Shown in pieces: positions 17,493-26,888 of a stretch of DNA of 64,000 nt (the stretch's first letter is position 1; each line of letters begins with the position of its first letter). The position numbers and the translations under genes were made by a program. The stretch is from Filibacter tadaridae (GTDB taxonomy: Bacteria > Bacillota > Bacilli > Bacillales_A > Planococcaceae), in the NCBI RefSeq assembly GCF_900609045.1, contig NZ_UXAV01000018.1:26445-90444 (forward strand), written 5' to 3'. Under the pieces are notes generated by a model. That model was not told the DNA's origin and made no database searches. It saw only the letters and a list, made by a program, of their open reading frames with translations.

Positions 17493-19863
17493 ATTTTAAT
17501 GTATATCCATCTTCAATCTCACCATCAGTACTGGTCTCGTGATAAATCCCTTCTGCCCAGTCGTCCGCCTGGTCTTTGTACCATTTCGATTTCATATGCC
17601 CACTCTGCCCCGGACCGACGACATGATACGCTTTCGACAAATCGGAAAAGTCTGCGACGAATCTCCATGCCGCACCGTGATTGACGGTTCCGTCTTCTTT
17701 AAATGCAGCTGCCTGGACGGTAACATTCGAGCCGCCTATTGCTTGTTTCTTCGGATTCAAGAAATACTCGAGTATTGGTGATGCACTTGCCAGTGGATGC
17801 GGGAATGATAACTGATGGAAATCTCCCCATTTCCAATCCATCATTTTATCTCCATACAACCCTTCAATATCTTCCAACGCTTGTTCTAATGAAGCGAAAA
17901 CCCACTTATCAACACCACCATATTCAGTTACCCATGTACCCGGTTTTCCTGCATACGCGTCCCTAAGCATTTGATCAATAATCTGCCCTTTTCCAGGCAT
18001 CAGTTTATACACATCTTCCGGCATTTCCTCGCTGAACATCGTAATCGGTAATTGCTTCATCCATTTATGAAATACAAGTGGAGCGGGAGAATCTTTTGAA
18101 TCAATCTGATCCCACTCACGAAGCATTTCCGCAACGTAGCTGTACTTTCCTTCATACTTTGTTTCAATTGTGTTTAACATATCATCTAGAAATTCACGCG
18201 CATACAAGTTTTTCTGATCCATTTGTAGCGCCATCATATCTTCAGCTGTAAAGTCGTCCCCTTCGCTAAGCACCTCCGCAATGCGTTCATAACGATAGGG
18301 TTGTGCCCACAAATTTGTAATATGGTACGGGTACGATTCGTCAATTACTCGGTTATTTGCCGTTGCGATAAACCCTTTTTTCGGATTCACAACACGTGGT
18401 AATTCATCGTACGGGACATAACCCGTCCAGCCATAGTCTGAAGAATCCCCCGGCACTGGTAATTGAGCATCTCCTTTTTTACGGATCGGGATACGTCCAT
18501 TCGCTTTGTATGCGATTGTCCCATCCTGTGCTGCAAACACGAAATTCTGTGCTGGCGCATTGAAATTCTCTAATGCCTTTTCAAAACTATCCCAGTCGGA
18601 TGCTTTGTTCATATTCATAATTGCCTCTAGCTCTTTTGTCGGTTCAAGCGCAGTCCACTGCATTGAAAATAATGCACCCGGATCCTCTTCCTTGTAAAGA
18701 ATGTTTGAAATAATTGGTCCATGCCTTGTAACGACGACTTCAAACGGTACATCTGGCTTACCTTTTACAGAAATTGTTTCGTCCCTTACTTCAGCTTGTT
18801 CCCATTCACCATCATAGAGAAACTGTGTCGGGTCATCTGGGTTGGGCTTTTCAATGTACAGATCCTGAACATCCGGCCCTACGTTCGTTACACCCCACGC
18901 AATGTCTTCATTATGACCAAGGATAATTCCCGGAATTCCTGCGAAAATAACTCCGCTTACGTTCTGTTCAGGTGATTGCAGATGCATCTGGTACCAAATG
19001 GATGGTGTACCGAGTCCAAGATGGGGATCATCCGCAAGAATAGGTTTTCCCGATGCTGTTTTATCTCCAGAAACAACCCAGTTATTGCTGCCATTGAATT
19101 CTGGCGGAACGAGGTCCGGATTGAATCGCCCTGCAACTGTTACTGGATTGGCAACATTTGCAGCAATAATGGAGGGCGCATTGTCGGGATACGTGATGAA
19201 TAGCTCCTTTGCCTTATCTTCCGTAAAATTGTTGAGTGCCCAGTGACGAACAGCTAACGTGTCCCAATGTCCGCCAAGGTCATACGCCATGTACTTTCCG
19301 ATTGTCAATGAATCAATTGGCGTCCATGGTTCAGGTGAATAGCCTAGAACTTTAAACTCGTATGGCAACTTACCGTCCTGCTTTGCTTCTTCCATATAGG
19401 CATTGACTCCCTCTGCAAACCAGTTAAGTACCTTTTTAGCTTCATCCCCATAGCCGTCATAGGAAGCTTCGGCTGCTGCCCGCAAACTAAATGTCCGGAA
19501 CGTCTTATCCGTTCCAAGTGCAGCCTCCCCTACCACTTCGGAAAGTCGTCCACTTGCTTGCCTCCGTGATAAGTCCATCTGAAATAGACGGTCCTGCGCC
19601 TGTGCATACCCTTGTGCTCTGTACATATCAGCATCCGACTCCGCTGTGATATGCGGTACACCAAACGAATCCCGCACGATGGTTACATCCTCATCGAGAA
19701 ATGCAGCGGATACCTCCCCATCAATAAGCGGTTTCGACTTCCCTATGTACATATTGACAACAATCACTGCAGCCACGGCCAAAACGACAAGCACCCCAGC
19801 TATGGATAGCAGCCATTTCAACCATTTGTTCATCCTTTTCTTTTTTTCTCCCATTTCCCACAC
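17476..19863 (-). CDS. Penicillin-acylase-family Ntn hydrolase
   Basis: About 795 residues. A basic N-terminus and one membrane anchor (about 16-38) put the enzyme outside the membrane. The family is made as a precursor and cut by itself at a Ser that becomes the nucleophile; here it is the Ser of GSNNWVVSGDKT (about residue 259). The alpha region (YAQAQDRLFQMDLSRRQASG) and the beta region (DDPHLGLGTPSIWYQMHL, TANNRV) are well conserved. Members hydrolyse beta-lactam side chains or acyl-homoserine lactones; the natural substrate cannot be told. Start options are GTG 19863 and ATG 19854 (MGEKKKRMNK); the latter follows GGGGTG. It looks monocistronic. Confidence 0.9.
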   Translation of the reverse strand: MWEMGEKKKRMNKWLKWLLSIAGVLVVLAVAAVIVVNMYIGKSKPLIDGEVSAAFLDEDVTIVRDSFGVPHITAESDADMYRAQGYAQAQDRLFQMDLSRRQASGRLSEVVGEAALGTDKTFRTFSLRAAAEASYDGYGDEAKKVLNWFAEGVNAYMEEAKQDGKLPYEFKVLGYSPEPWTPIDSLTIGKYMAYDLGGHWDTLAVRHWALNNFTEDKAKELFITYPDNAPSIIAANVANPVTVAGRFNPDLVPPEFNGSNNWVVSGDKTASGKPILADDPHLGLGTPSIWYQMHLQSPEQNVSGVIFAGIPGIILGHNEDIAWGVTNVGPDVQDLYIEKPNPDDPTQFLYDGEWEQAEVRDETISVKGKPDVPFEVVVTRHGPIISNILYKEEDPGALFSMQWTALEPTKELEAIMNMNKASDWDSFEKALENFNAPAQNFVFAAQDGTIAYKANGRIPIRKKGDAQLPVPGDSSDYGWTGYVPYDELPRVVNPKKGFIATANNRVIDESYPYHITNLWAQPYRYERIAEVLSEGDDFTAEDMMALQMDQKNLYAREFLDDMLNTIETKYEGKYSYVAEMLREWDQIDSKDSPAPLVFHKWMKQLPITMFSEEMPEDVYKLMPGKGQIIDQMLRDAYAGKPGTWVTEYGGVDKWVFASLEQALEDIEGLYGDKMMDWKWGDFHQLSFPHPLASASPILEYFLNPKKQAIGGSNVTVQAAAFKEDGTVNHGAAWRFVADFSDLSKAYHVVGPGQSGHMKSKWYKDQADDWAEGIYHETSTDGEIEDGYTLKLKAGR

Positions 19864-19922
19864 CCCATTTTCTTCTTCCTTTAAAGGTATTCTACTATTT
19901 TAATAAAATACCTTCTTTTACT

Positions 19923-19957
19923 TAAAAAAAAAGGACCAAACCGTCAACGGTCTGTCC
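19923..19957 (-). terminator. Terminator of the mrp operon
   Basis: On the minus strand GGACAGACCG pairs with CGGTTTGGTCC around TTGA, followed by nine T. It overlaps the last codons of mrpG. Confidence 0.8.
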
Positions 19958-20318
19958 CTTCCTCATCCACTTTATGTATCACATCATATAACTCATCCAC
20001 TGATGATATATCTGCCAGCCTCACTTTGGAGCGATACGCAGCCCGTACAATTAAATGCCCTGCTACCGGGGCTGTTAGAAAGACAAAAACAATTCCTAAA
20101 AGAAGCCTCACACTGATGAAATGCTCGCTAAACCAAAAATAGATGAAAGCTCCTAATAATGTTAACAGCACAGCAAGCGTCGAACTTTTTGTAGCCGCGT
20201 GAGACCTCGTATATACGTCAGGTAATCGGATAAGCCCGAAAACACTGATGACACTTGAAATCGCACCCATCAAAATAAGAAATGCGCCTATAAATTCACC
20301 GATCATGCTTTCGTTCAA
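19944..20318 (-). CDS. mrpG: Na+/H+ antiporter subunit MrpG (MnhG)
   Basis: 124 residues with three membrane helices. The family signature GLIRLPDVYTRSHAATKSST lies about residue 30. It is the last subunit of the hetero-oligomeric Mrp antiporter. The start is a TTG at 20318 (LNESMIGEF), after GAGAGGGGGG; this overlaps mrpF by 23 bases. The frame further upstream is mrpF sequence read in another frame. The C-terminal tail (SSVDELYDVIHKVDEE) is acidic. Confidence 0.9.
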   Translation of the reverse strand: MNESMIGEFIGAFLILMGAISSVISVFGLIRLPDVYTRSHAATKSSTLAVLLTLLGAFIYFWFSEHFISVRLLLGIVFVFLTAPVAGHLIVRAAYRSKVRLADISSVDELYDVIHKVDEEGTDR

Positions 20319-20580
20319 CGATAACCCCCCTCTCGATAAACTTCGAGAAAGCAATCGTGCCAATGAATGACAAAATCCCTAATATAAGAATTGCTTCCAA
20401 AAAGGCCTTTGTGTTTAAAATAATTGAAATGACCGCAATCGTGGCAATCAGGTTTACACCAATCATATCTAATCCAATCACCCTGTCCGGCATCGATGGC
20501 CCAATAATAATCCGTATGACAGCAATAGCAATCGTTATTGAAAATAGGATAAGTGATAGCTTAAGCATCGTTTCAATCAT
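20296..20580 (-). CDS. mrpF: Na+/H+ antiporter subunit MrpF (MnhF)
   Basis: 94 residues, three membrane helices, with the MrpF hallmark GPSMPDRVIGLDMIGVN. GGAGGTGA precedes the ATG, which shares one base with the stop codon of mrpE (TGATG). It is needed for assembly and activity of the Mrp complex. Confidence 0.93.
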   Translation of the reverse strand: MIETMLKLSLILFSITIAIAVIRIIIGPSMPDRVIGLDMIGVNLIATIAVISIILNTKAFLEAILILGILSFIGTIAFSKFIERGVIVERKHDR

Positions 20581-21062
20581 CAGCGAGTCACCTCCATAAT
20601 TGCTTTTTCAAAGTTTTTTAATTGGCTTACTAGTGCATTTCTGGACAGTTCCACATCCATCGCATGGATATAGAGAAGGTCTCCCCTAGGTGATACTTCC
20701 ATCACCACTGAACCTGGAGTCAGCGTTAAAAGCAAGGATAGCATGGTCACTTCCATATCACTATGCAAAACAGTTTCATATCTGATAATCCCTGGTTTAA
20801 TCTTCAGCGTAGGACTTAAAATTTGCTTTAATACAATAATACTTGATTTCGTCAATTCTGATATAAAGATGAGTAGCAACTTTAGTGTCGCATACAACCT
20901 ACGTAAATAGAATTGCGTCCCAAAAAATCGATACATGAAAAAAATGATTCCAATACCGACAAGAAACCCGGCAAAGAACGTAGTAAAATTAAGCTCATCT
21001 TCATCCATTAAAAGCATCCAAAGGAATGCGATGAATAAGTTCAACAGTAGCTGGGCTGGCAT
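20580..21062 (-). CDS. mrpE: Na+/H+ antiporter subunit MrpE (MnhE)
   Basis: 160 residues. Two N-terminal helices are followed by a cytoplasmic domain with the conserved LTLTPGSVVMEVS and DLLYIHAMDV. GAGGTGA lies before the ATG. A 52-base gap separates it from mrpD, the largest gap inside the operon, with no hairpin seen. Confidence 0.93.
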   Translation of the reverse strand: MPAQLLLNLFIAFLWMLLMDEDELNFTTFFAGFLVGIGIIFFMYRFFGTQFYLRRLYATLKLLLIFISELTKSSIIVLKQILSPTLKIKPGIIRYETVLHSDMEVTMLSLLLTLTPGSVVMEVSPRGDLLYIHAMDVELSRNALVSQLKNFEKAIMEVTR

Positions 21063-21114
21063 TTACGTTCACCTCTTCTTTCGGTTAAAACTATAAGACG
21101 TGGCAATTGGCCAA

Positions 21115-22599
21115 TTACTGATTGCTGTTTAAAACCGCCTCAATATATACCTCAGGATTCATAAGTGTGTGCGCAGCATCTTGAACGAATGTCGATAGAC
21201 CCTCAGCACCCAAACCGAGCGTAATCGTAAGGATTCCAAATAATACGCACGGGATGAGCATTCCCTTTTTTAAAGGCACTTCATCCTCTTCACTAATAAT
21301 AGTTTCTCCCCAAAAACAGTTCAAGAAAATACGCAGTAACGAGTAAAGTACGATGATACTTGACATGAAACCAATTACCAGCAATATATACGAACCTGTT
21401 TCAACCGTACCTTGACCGATATATAGCTTCCCTATGAACCCACTTAATGGAGGAATACCTGTAAGTGATATCATCGTTATAAAGAACAACCAACCCAGAA
21501 GAGGGTAGTTGCGGATCAAACCGCTCATCTTTTCAATTTTTGCTGTACCCGTCAAATAGAACATTGTTCCGACAAGTAGAAACAGCAAAGCTTTAATAAT
21601 CATGTCATGTATTAAGTAGTAGATGGAACCTTGGAATGCCGCTTCCGTTGAAACCGCAAGTCCCACTAATATAAAACCTACGGCAATCACAATATTATAG
21701 ACCGCAATTTGTCTTATATCCTTATACGCAAGTGCTCCAATACTTCCCCCGACCAACGTCAAAACAGCCATGATACCAATAATTGTATGCGTCACGTTTA
21801 TATCATGGTAAAAAATGAGGGTGAAAACACGGAACATCGCGTAAATACCGACTTTAGTTAAGAGTGCACCGAATAGTGCTGTAACGGCTGTCGGAGGAGC
21901 GCTGTACGAGCCAGGCAACCAGTAGTAAAGCAATAGTCCCGACTTCAGACTAAAGACAAGTAGAAAAACGAGGCTGATAACCGTAAGTAACGGGTCTTGA
22001 CCCACTTCTGCAATTCGAACGGATAGATGCGCCATATTAAGCGTACCTACCGCGCCGTATAAATAAGCAATCGCGAGCAGGAAGAACCACGAGGAAAGGA
22101 TATTGATTACAACGTATTTAATGGATTCTACTAGTTGGATCTTCCTGCCTCCAAGTGTAATCAGTACGTAAGATGACAGTAGCATCACTTCGAAACAGAC
22201 GAATAAGTTAAACAAATCCCCTGTCAGAAACGATCCATTCACGCCCGTAATCAGGAAAAAGACAAATGGATAGAAAAATAGTTTCTCATGTTCTTTTCCA
22301 ATCGATGAAAAGGCATAGATAAGCAGGATTCCTGTGACGATAGACGTCGTTAACACAAGTAACATTGCAAACGAGTCCGCAACGAACGTTATTCCATACG
22401 GGGGTAACCACCCACCAAAATCGATACGTAAAATACCATCGAGTTGAATACGTTTCAAAATATAAATACTCACACCAGTCATCGCGATGATGGACAGCAT
22501 GCCGAGCACTCGCTGAAGAATGACATGGCTGCGTAAGAAAATAAGTATTATTCCAGTTAACAATGGAATAATCATTGGCATAACAACTATATTATTCAT
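21115..22599 (-). CDS. mrpD: Na+/H+ antiporter subunit MrpD (MnhD)
   Basis: 494 residues, about 14 membrane helices, homologous to the proton-pumping subunits NuoL/M/N of complex I. The expected helix with the essential Glu is present (FNLFVCFEVMLLSSYVLI), as are the Lys-bearing helices and the loop HDMIIKALLFLLVGTM. The start is the ATG at 22599 (MNNIVVMPMI) after GAGGGTTT; it overlaps mrpC by 8 bases. A reading from 22701 would run into mrpC. Confidence 0.94.
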   Translation of the reverse strand: MNNIVVMPMIIPLLTGIILIFLRSHVILQRVLGMLSIIAMTGVSIYILKRIQLDGILRIDFGGWLPPYGITFVADSFAMLLVLTTSIVTGILLIYAFSSIGKEHEKLFFYPFVFFLITGVNGSFLTGDLFNLFVCFEVMLLSSYVLITLGGRKIQLVESIKYVVINILSSWFFLLAIAYLYGAVGTLNMAHLSVRIAEVGQDPLLTVISLVFLLVFSLKSGLLLYYWLPGSYSAPPTAVTALFGALLTKVGIYAMFRVFTLIFYHDINVTHTIIGIMAVLTLVGGSIGALAYKDIRQIAVYNIVIAVGFILVGLAVSTEAAFQGSIYYLIHDMIIKALLFLLVGTMFYLTGTAKIEKMSGLIRNYPLLGWLFFITMISLTGIPPLSGFIGKLYIGQGTVETGSYILLVIGFMSSIIVLYSLLRIFLNCFWGETIISEEDEVPLKKGMLIPCVLFGILTITLGLGAEGLSTFVQDAAHTLMNPEVYIEAVLNSNQ

Positions 22600-22930
22600 T
22601 TTTAAACCCTCGCAATGTATCAAGATCGTCTGAACCTGTTTCTTTATATGTACGATAGGCAAGTACGAGTAAAAATGCAGTAACAGCAAAGCTGATAACA
22701 ATCGCTGTCAAAATGAGCGCTTGCGGTAGAGCGTCTGTATATTTTTCCGCATGCTCTCCCAGTAAAGGAACACTGCCTTTTTTCAGGCCGCCCATTGTCA
22801 TTATAAGTAAATGTACGGCATGGGAAAGGATTGCCGTTCCTAAAATGACACGGATTAGATTTCTGGACAGCAACAAATAGACAGCAACGGTTACAAGGAC
22901 TCCAGCCAGTATCGTTATTAATGTTTCCAC
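22592..22930 (-). CDS. mrpC: Na+/H+ antiporter subunit MrpC (MnhC)
   Basis: 112 residues and three helices, homologous to NuoK. LSRNLIRVILGTAILSHAVH and DALPQALILTAIVISFA are the family blocks. The start is a GTG; the GAGGATGTG site overlaps the stop of mrpB. Confidence 0.93.
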   Translation of the reverse strand: METLITILAGVLVTVAVYLLLSRNLIRVILGTAILSHAVHLLIMTMGGLKKGSVPLLGEHAEKYTDALPQALILTAIVISFAVTAFLLVLAYRTYKETGSDDLDTLRGFKNE

Positions 22931-22933
22931 TCG

Positions 22934-23356
22934 CTACACATCCTCGCTAATACTTAAAATAATCGTTACAACAACACCAACAACAGTTAGCGCTACCCCC
23001 GCCTCGAACAAGACGACGGTTGCAAGCTCAGTATTTCCGAAAACAGGTAAATGCAATTCACGAAACGTCTGTGTCAAAAAGGAAGACCCGAAGATAACTG
23101 CGCCAACACCTGTCCCTACCGCAAGTAGGACACCGAATGCTGCAATCTTCTTAAAGTCGAAGGGTATTCCTTTGTGTACAGTCTCAACATCAAACACAAG
23201 GTAAAGCAGGACGAAAGCAGAGGAAAGAACTAAGCCGCCTATGAAACCGCCCCCCGGATTATTATGTCCCGAGAGGAAAAGCTCCACCCCGAAAGTCAAA
23301 ATGATGAACACAACGATTTTCGTCACTGTTCGTAAAATAACATCATTCGTCTTCAA
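22934..23356 (-). CDS. mrpB: Na+/H+ antiporter subunit MrpB (MnhB)
   Basis: 140 residues and four helices. The block GHNNPGGGFIGGLV (about 29-42) is the MnhB signature. The start is a TTG (LKTNDVILRTV) eight bases after GGAGGG; it overlaps mrpA by 14 bases, so translation is coupled. Confidence 0.93.
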   Translation of the reverse strand: MKTNDVILRTVTKIVVFIILTFGVELFLSGHNNPGGGFIGGLVLSSAFVLLYLVFDVETVHKGIPFDFKKIAAFGVLLAVGTGVGAVIFGSSFLTQTFRELHLPVFGNTELATVVLFEAGVALTVVGVVVTIILSISEDV

Positions 23357-25751
23357 CGTCCGGTCCCTCCATCCCTGCCTTCAATTTAACCAATGTATAA
23401 ACACCAATCCCGGCGATGAAAAGAACGACCACTTCGAGCATCGTATCGAATGCACGGAAGTCACCTAATATTGTATTCACGATATTTTTCCCACCCGTCA
23501 ACTCATCCGCATCTTCAAAATAGATGGATATGGAGGTGAACAGCTTATGACCTTGGACAGACAATGCAAGAACAGTTACGACAGTTCCTACTAGTATTGC
23601 GATAATGCCATTGACCGCTTTCGCGGGCAAGGACGATTTCTCTTTTTTCCATTCAGGCAAAAAATGAAAGCAAAGAAGAAAAAGAGAAGTCGTAACAGTT
23701 TCGACAATGATTTGTGTCAAGGCAAGATCCGGCGCCCGGAAAACGACGAAGAAAATAGCAATCGAATAGCCAAGGACCCCATTCAAAAGAATGGCCGTAA
23801 TGCGGGACTTTGCAAAGAGAATAGCAATACCGGCACCCATCATGACAAAGACGATTATGTACTCATTTATCGTGATAGGGGCGTCACCTGACATATCGAA
23901 TGAAAATCCATTCGTCAACAGCAAACCTCCACCAATTGTGATAATAAAGAATGTGAAAATATAAAGAAGATAATCCCGTAGGTATCCTGTCATATAAAAA
24001 CTTGTCAGGTACGATGAACCTTTCTCCGTTTGTACAAGGAATTTATTATAAAGTGAATCTAGACTCCAACGCATAGGTTCAATCGTGAAAATACCTTTCC
24101 AAAAACGTAAGAATACATATAACAACGCACCGACAACAATGACGCCAATCGTCATCAGTAAGGCCGGCTTAAAACCGTGCCAGACAGTGATTTGTGGAAC
24201 AAGCCCTTGTGCGCCTTTAAATGGCGGATAGACCGCTTCCATCGCAGGACTCAATAGATACTTGCCAACAATATTCGGAAAGAAGAAGATGGCTACAACG
24301 AAAAAGGCCAAAATCATCGGTGCAAGTAGCATGCCTCTCGGCCCTTCATGGGCTTTACGGTCAAGTCTTGCCGGTTGGTGCTCGCCAAGAAAGGTTTTGA
24401 AAACGATGATCATACAATAGACGAATGTCAATACACTCGCTACCCAAGCTATGATTGGAAAGAGATTGCCCCATGTCCCCATTTCAAAAATCCCTAAACT
24501 TCTAGCATTTACAATTGATTCGAAGAACATTTCTTTACTTAGGAAGCCATTGAAGGGCGGTAGTCCCGCCATTGAAAAGCTTCCAATTAGGGCAATGGTG
24601 AACGTCACAGGCATTAAAGACATTAGACCTCCAAGTCTTCGAATATCCCGCGTCCCCAGTTCATGGTCAATAATACCAACCACCATGAACAGAGCACCCT
24701 TGAAAGTGGAGTGATTAATGAGATGGAACAAAGCCGCGAATGTCGCCTGTGTATAGATGACTGAATCTGCGCTGTATCCCTCATTCAGCGCAGCCGACCC
24801 AAGCCCGAACAGACTCATGATCAAACCCAGCTGACTAATTGTCGAGTAAGCAAGTAACGCTTTTAAATCCGTCTGCCTAACCGCATTCAACGAGCCCCAG
24901 AACAATGTGAAAATACCGACGCATGTAACCGAATAGAACCAGACAGCCTCTCCACCAAAAACAGGCGTAAAACGCGCAACAAGGTAAATACCCGCTTTCA
25001 CCATCGTGGCAGAGTGTAAATAGGCACTAACAGGCGTTGGTGCCTCCATTGCATCCGGTAACCAGATATGGAATGGAAACTGGGCAGACTTTGTAAATGC
25101 GCCTAGTAAAACTAGAATCATTGCGAATAAGAACAGGCCGCTATCCGTGTAGTCCCCAATGGACTTAATTATTTCCTGTACACTAAATGTACCCGTCAGT
25201 ATATGTAACATGATAAAACCTGCAAACATGGCAACTCCGCCAGATACCGTTATTAGCAACGACTTCTGTGCTCCATATCTCGACTTTTTTCGGTGGTACC
25301 AAAATGCGATTAACAGAAACGATGAAATACTGGTAAGTTCCCAAAAAACATAGAGCACCATTAGATTATCCGAAAAAATGACACCGAGCATCGAACCCAT
25401 GAACATGAGCAAGTAGACGTAAAAGTTCCCTAATGACTCCCTTGCAGATAAATAATAAATTGAATAAAGGATGACCAAACTCCCCACTCCGGTAATGAGG
25501 AGTCCGAATATCATACTAAGACCGTCAAGGTGTGTCGTGAAATTGATTCCTGCGGATGGTATCCACGGAATCGTATGTATGTACGTTTCCCCCGAAGAAA
25601 CAGCAGGGATGAACCTAAGAAGTACAATGAATAGCGCAAGCGGAACGCATAGGATGAACCAACCGATATTTCTATTCGGCACACGCTTATAGATGAATGG
25701 GACGAGGATTGCAGCGAGAAACGGGATGAAAATAACCAGCGTAATCGTCAA
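23343..25751 (-). CDS. mrpA: Na+/H+ antiporter subunit MrpA (MnhA)
   Basis: 802 residues, the full length for this subunit. The N-terminal two thirds resemble NuoL (VFWELTSISSFLLIAFWYHR, KSAQFPFHIWLPDAMEAPTP, YLHSATMVKAGIYL). The C-terminal part carries the DUF4040/MnhB-like helices (FVVFRAPDLALTQIIVETVT). The Glu and Lys residues required for proton movement are visible. It is the first gene of mrpABCDEFG, an electrogenic Na+/H+ antiporter that excretes Na+ and keeps the cytoplasm near neutral at high pH. It starts at a TTG after TTGGAGG. Confidence 0.95.
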   Translation of the reverse strand: MTITLVIFIPFLAAILVPFIYKRVPNRNIGWFILCVPLALFIVLLRFIPAVSSGETYIHTIPWIPSAGINFTTHLDGLSMIFGLLITGVGSLVILYSIYYLSARESLGNFYVYLLMFMGSMLGVIFSDNLMVLYVFWELTSISSFLLIAFWYHRKKSRYGAQKSLLITVSGGVAMFAGFIMLHILTGTFSVQEIIKSIGDYTDSGLFLFAMILVLLGAFTKSAQFPFHIWLPDAMEAPTPVSAYLHSATMVKAGIYLVARFTPVFGGEAVWFYSVTCVGIFTLFWGSLNAVRQTDLKALLAYSTISQLGLIMSLFGLGSAALNEGYSADSVIYTQATFAALFHLINHSTFKGALFMVVGIIDHELGTRDIRRLGGLMSLMPVTFTIALIGSFSMAGLPPFNGFLSKEMFFESIVNARSLGIFEMGTWGNLFPIIAWVASVLTFVYCMIIVFKTFLGEHQPARLDRKAHEGPRGMLLAPMILAFFVVAIFFFPNIVGKYLLSPAMEAVYPPFKGAQGLVPQITVWHGFKPALLMTIGVIVVGALLYVFLRFWKGIFTIEPMRWSLDSLYNKFLVQTEKGSSYLTSFYMTGYLRDYLLYIFTFFIITIGGGLLLTNGFSFDMSGDAPITINEYIIVFVMMGAGIAILFAKSRITAILLNGVLGYSIAIFFVVFRAPDLALTQIIVETVTTSLFLLCFHFLPEWKKEKSSLPAKAVNGIIAILVGTVVTVLALSVQGHKLFTSISIYFEDADELTGGKNIVNTILGDFRAFDTMLEVVVLFIAGIGVYTLVKLKAGMEGPDVEDE

Positions 25752-26119
25752 TAAATATTTACCTCCAATACGTATTCGATTGGACCAATCGGGCTAGAAC
25801 CATGGCTAAAATGCATGGTGAAAAGTGATTTAAGTTTAGGTGGTAGTGATTTTGTTTCAAGTATTTAGTGGACTCGCTTGACTCATACCAAGACAGACGG
25901 GATAATAGGTGGTTATAGCTACCAAAACAAAGGGGATATGGATAGGATTACACAATAAATTATACACTATATACAGCTTCTCTGCACTTTGAAACTATTA
26001 AAGCAACATTTTCTTGCTATATAAGTGCGTTTCATATACAATGACTTAGTTTTCAAAAGACCGAACTCTTCGTGGGAAATTGCGAGTTAACTAAAATCAT
26101 TTAAGAGGTGAATACCGTC
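25752..26119. promoter_or_regulatory. Divergent intergenic region between mrpA and the KdpD-like USP gene
   Basis: 368 bases without a gene. They must hold the promoters of the mrp operon and of the divergent gene. AT-rich tracts (TACACTATATACAG near 25962) could be promoter parts, but I see no clear operator, hairpin or repeat. Confidence 0.4.
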
Positions 26120-26794
26120 ATGGGTAAAGTGAAAGGTCGTATGGATGAGAGTATTCTCGTTTGTGTTTATTACGGTCCGAATGGTGAACGTCTCATTAGG
26201 CGTGGGCATAAAATGGCGAGTATAATGGATTGTCCATTGTATATTTTAACGGTCGATCCGCTTCCGTATGATGAGTTTGATGCAGATAAATCGGATTACG
26301 TCGACCGCTGGAAAGAACTAGCCGAAGAATTAGACGTAGAAGAATTTATCATCCGCGACAACGAAAAACGTCCTTCTGCAAAAGTAATTGCGGAAGTCTC
26401 ACATAAACTGAACATTACGCAAATAATTATCGGTCAAACTGCGCAAAGCAGATGGGAAGAAATCACAAAAGGTTCTTTTATGAATGTATTGTTACGTGAA
26501 ATCACATTTGTCGATTTCCACGTCGTCTCTGTCGACCGCGCCATCAAAGCTGAAGTGGATGGCATGTTCGAAAAAGGCGTGCGTGCCTACCTTGTCAAAG
26601 ACGGTGAGGGCTTCCGTGTAAACTTCACACTTACCAAGAATGCTTGTTTCGAGGGAATTTTCTTTAAAGAAACAGGGACAGATTTCAATAACGGGATTTT
26701 TAAATTCATGAGTAATCGAAAAATGTGTCAAGTACACATTACAGATGATCAAGTGACTAATCCCACCCTCATCAGCTGTAAAATCAATCAATGA
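26120..26794 (+). CDS. Stand-alone KdpD-type universal-stress (USP) domain protein
   Basis: 224 residues. Residues about 10-140 match the USP-like sensor domain found inside KdpD histidine kinases: ILVCVYYGPNGERLIRRG, then a Rossmann-like fold ending in ITQIIIGQTAQSRWEEITKG and SFMNVLLREI. No kinase, ATPase-loop or membrane segment is present. The remaining 80 residues are unassigned. In KdpD this domain binds c-di-AMP and helps sense K+ or salt. It is divergent from mrpA, which suggests a role in ion homeostasis (inference). The ATG at 26120 is used; AGAGGTGA precedes it, and the in-frame GTG at 26108 lies in that site. Confidence 0.75.
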   Translation: MGKVKGRMDESILVCVYYGPNGERLIRRGHKMASIMDCPLYILTVDPLPYDEFDADKSDYVDRWKELAEELDVEEFIIRDNEKRPSAKVIAEVSHKLNITQIIIGQTAQSRWEEITKGSFMNVLLREITFVDFHVVSVDRAIKAEVDGMFEKGVRAYLVKDGEGFRVNFTLTKNACFEGIFFKETGTDFNNGIFKFMSNRKMCQVHITDDQVTNPTLISCKINQ

Positions 26795-26805
26795 AACAGC
26801 AATAA

Positions 26806-26843
26806 GAAAGCGGACGGCCTCTATAGAGACCGTCCGCTTTTTC
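26806..26843 (+). terminator. Terminator of the KdpD-type USP gene
   Basis: AAAGCGGACGG pairs with CCGTCCGCTTT, followed by a T run. Confidence 0.88.
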
Positions 26844-26888
26844 GTAATCCTTTTTTCATTTGCAATTGGAGAAGTGCATTTAATCGAC

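Noticed and set aside
17476..19863. Naming the Ntn hydrolase as penicillin G acylase or AHL acylase
   Set aside because: The family fold is clear, but the sequence alone does not tell the substrate.
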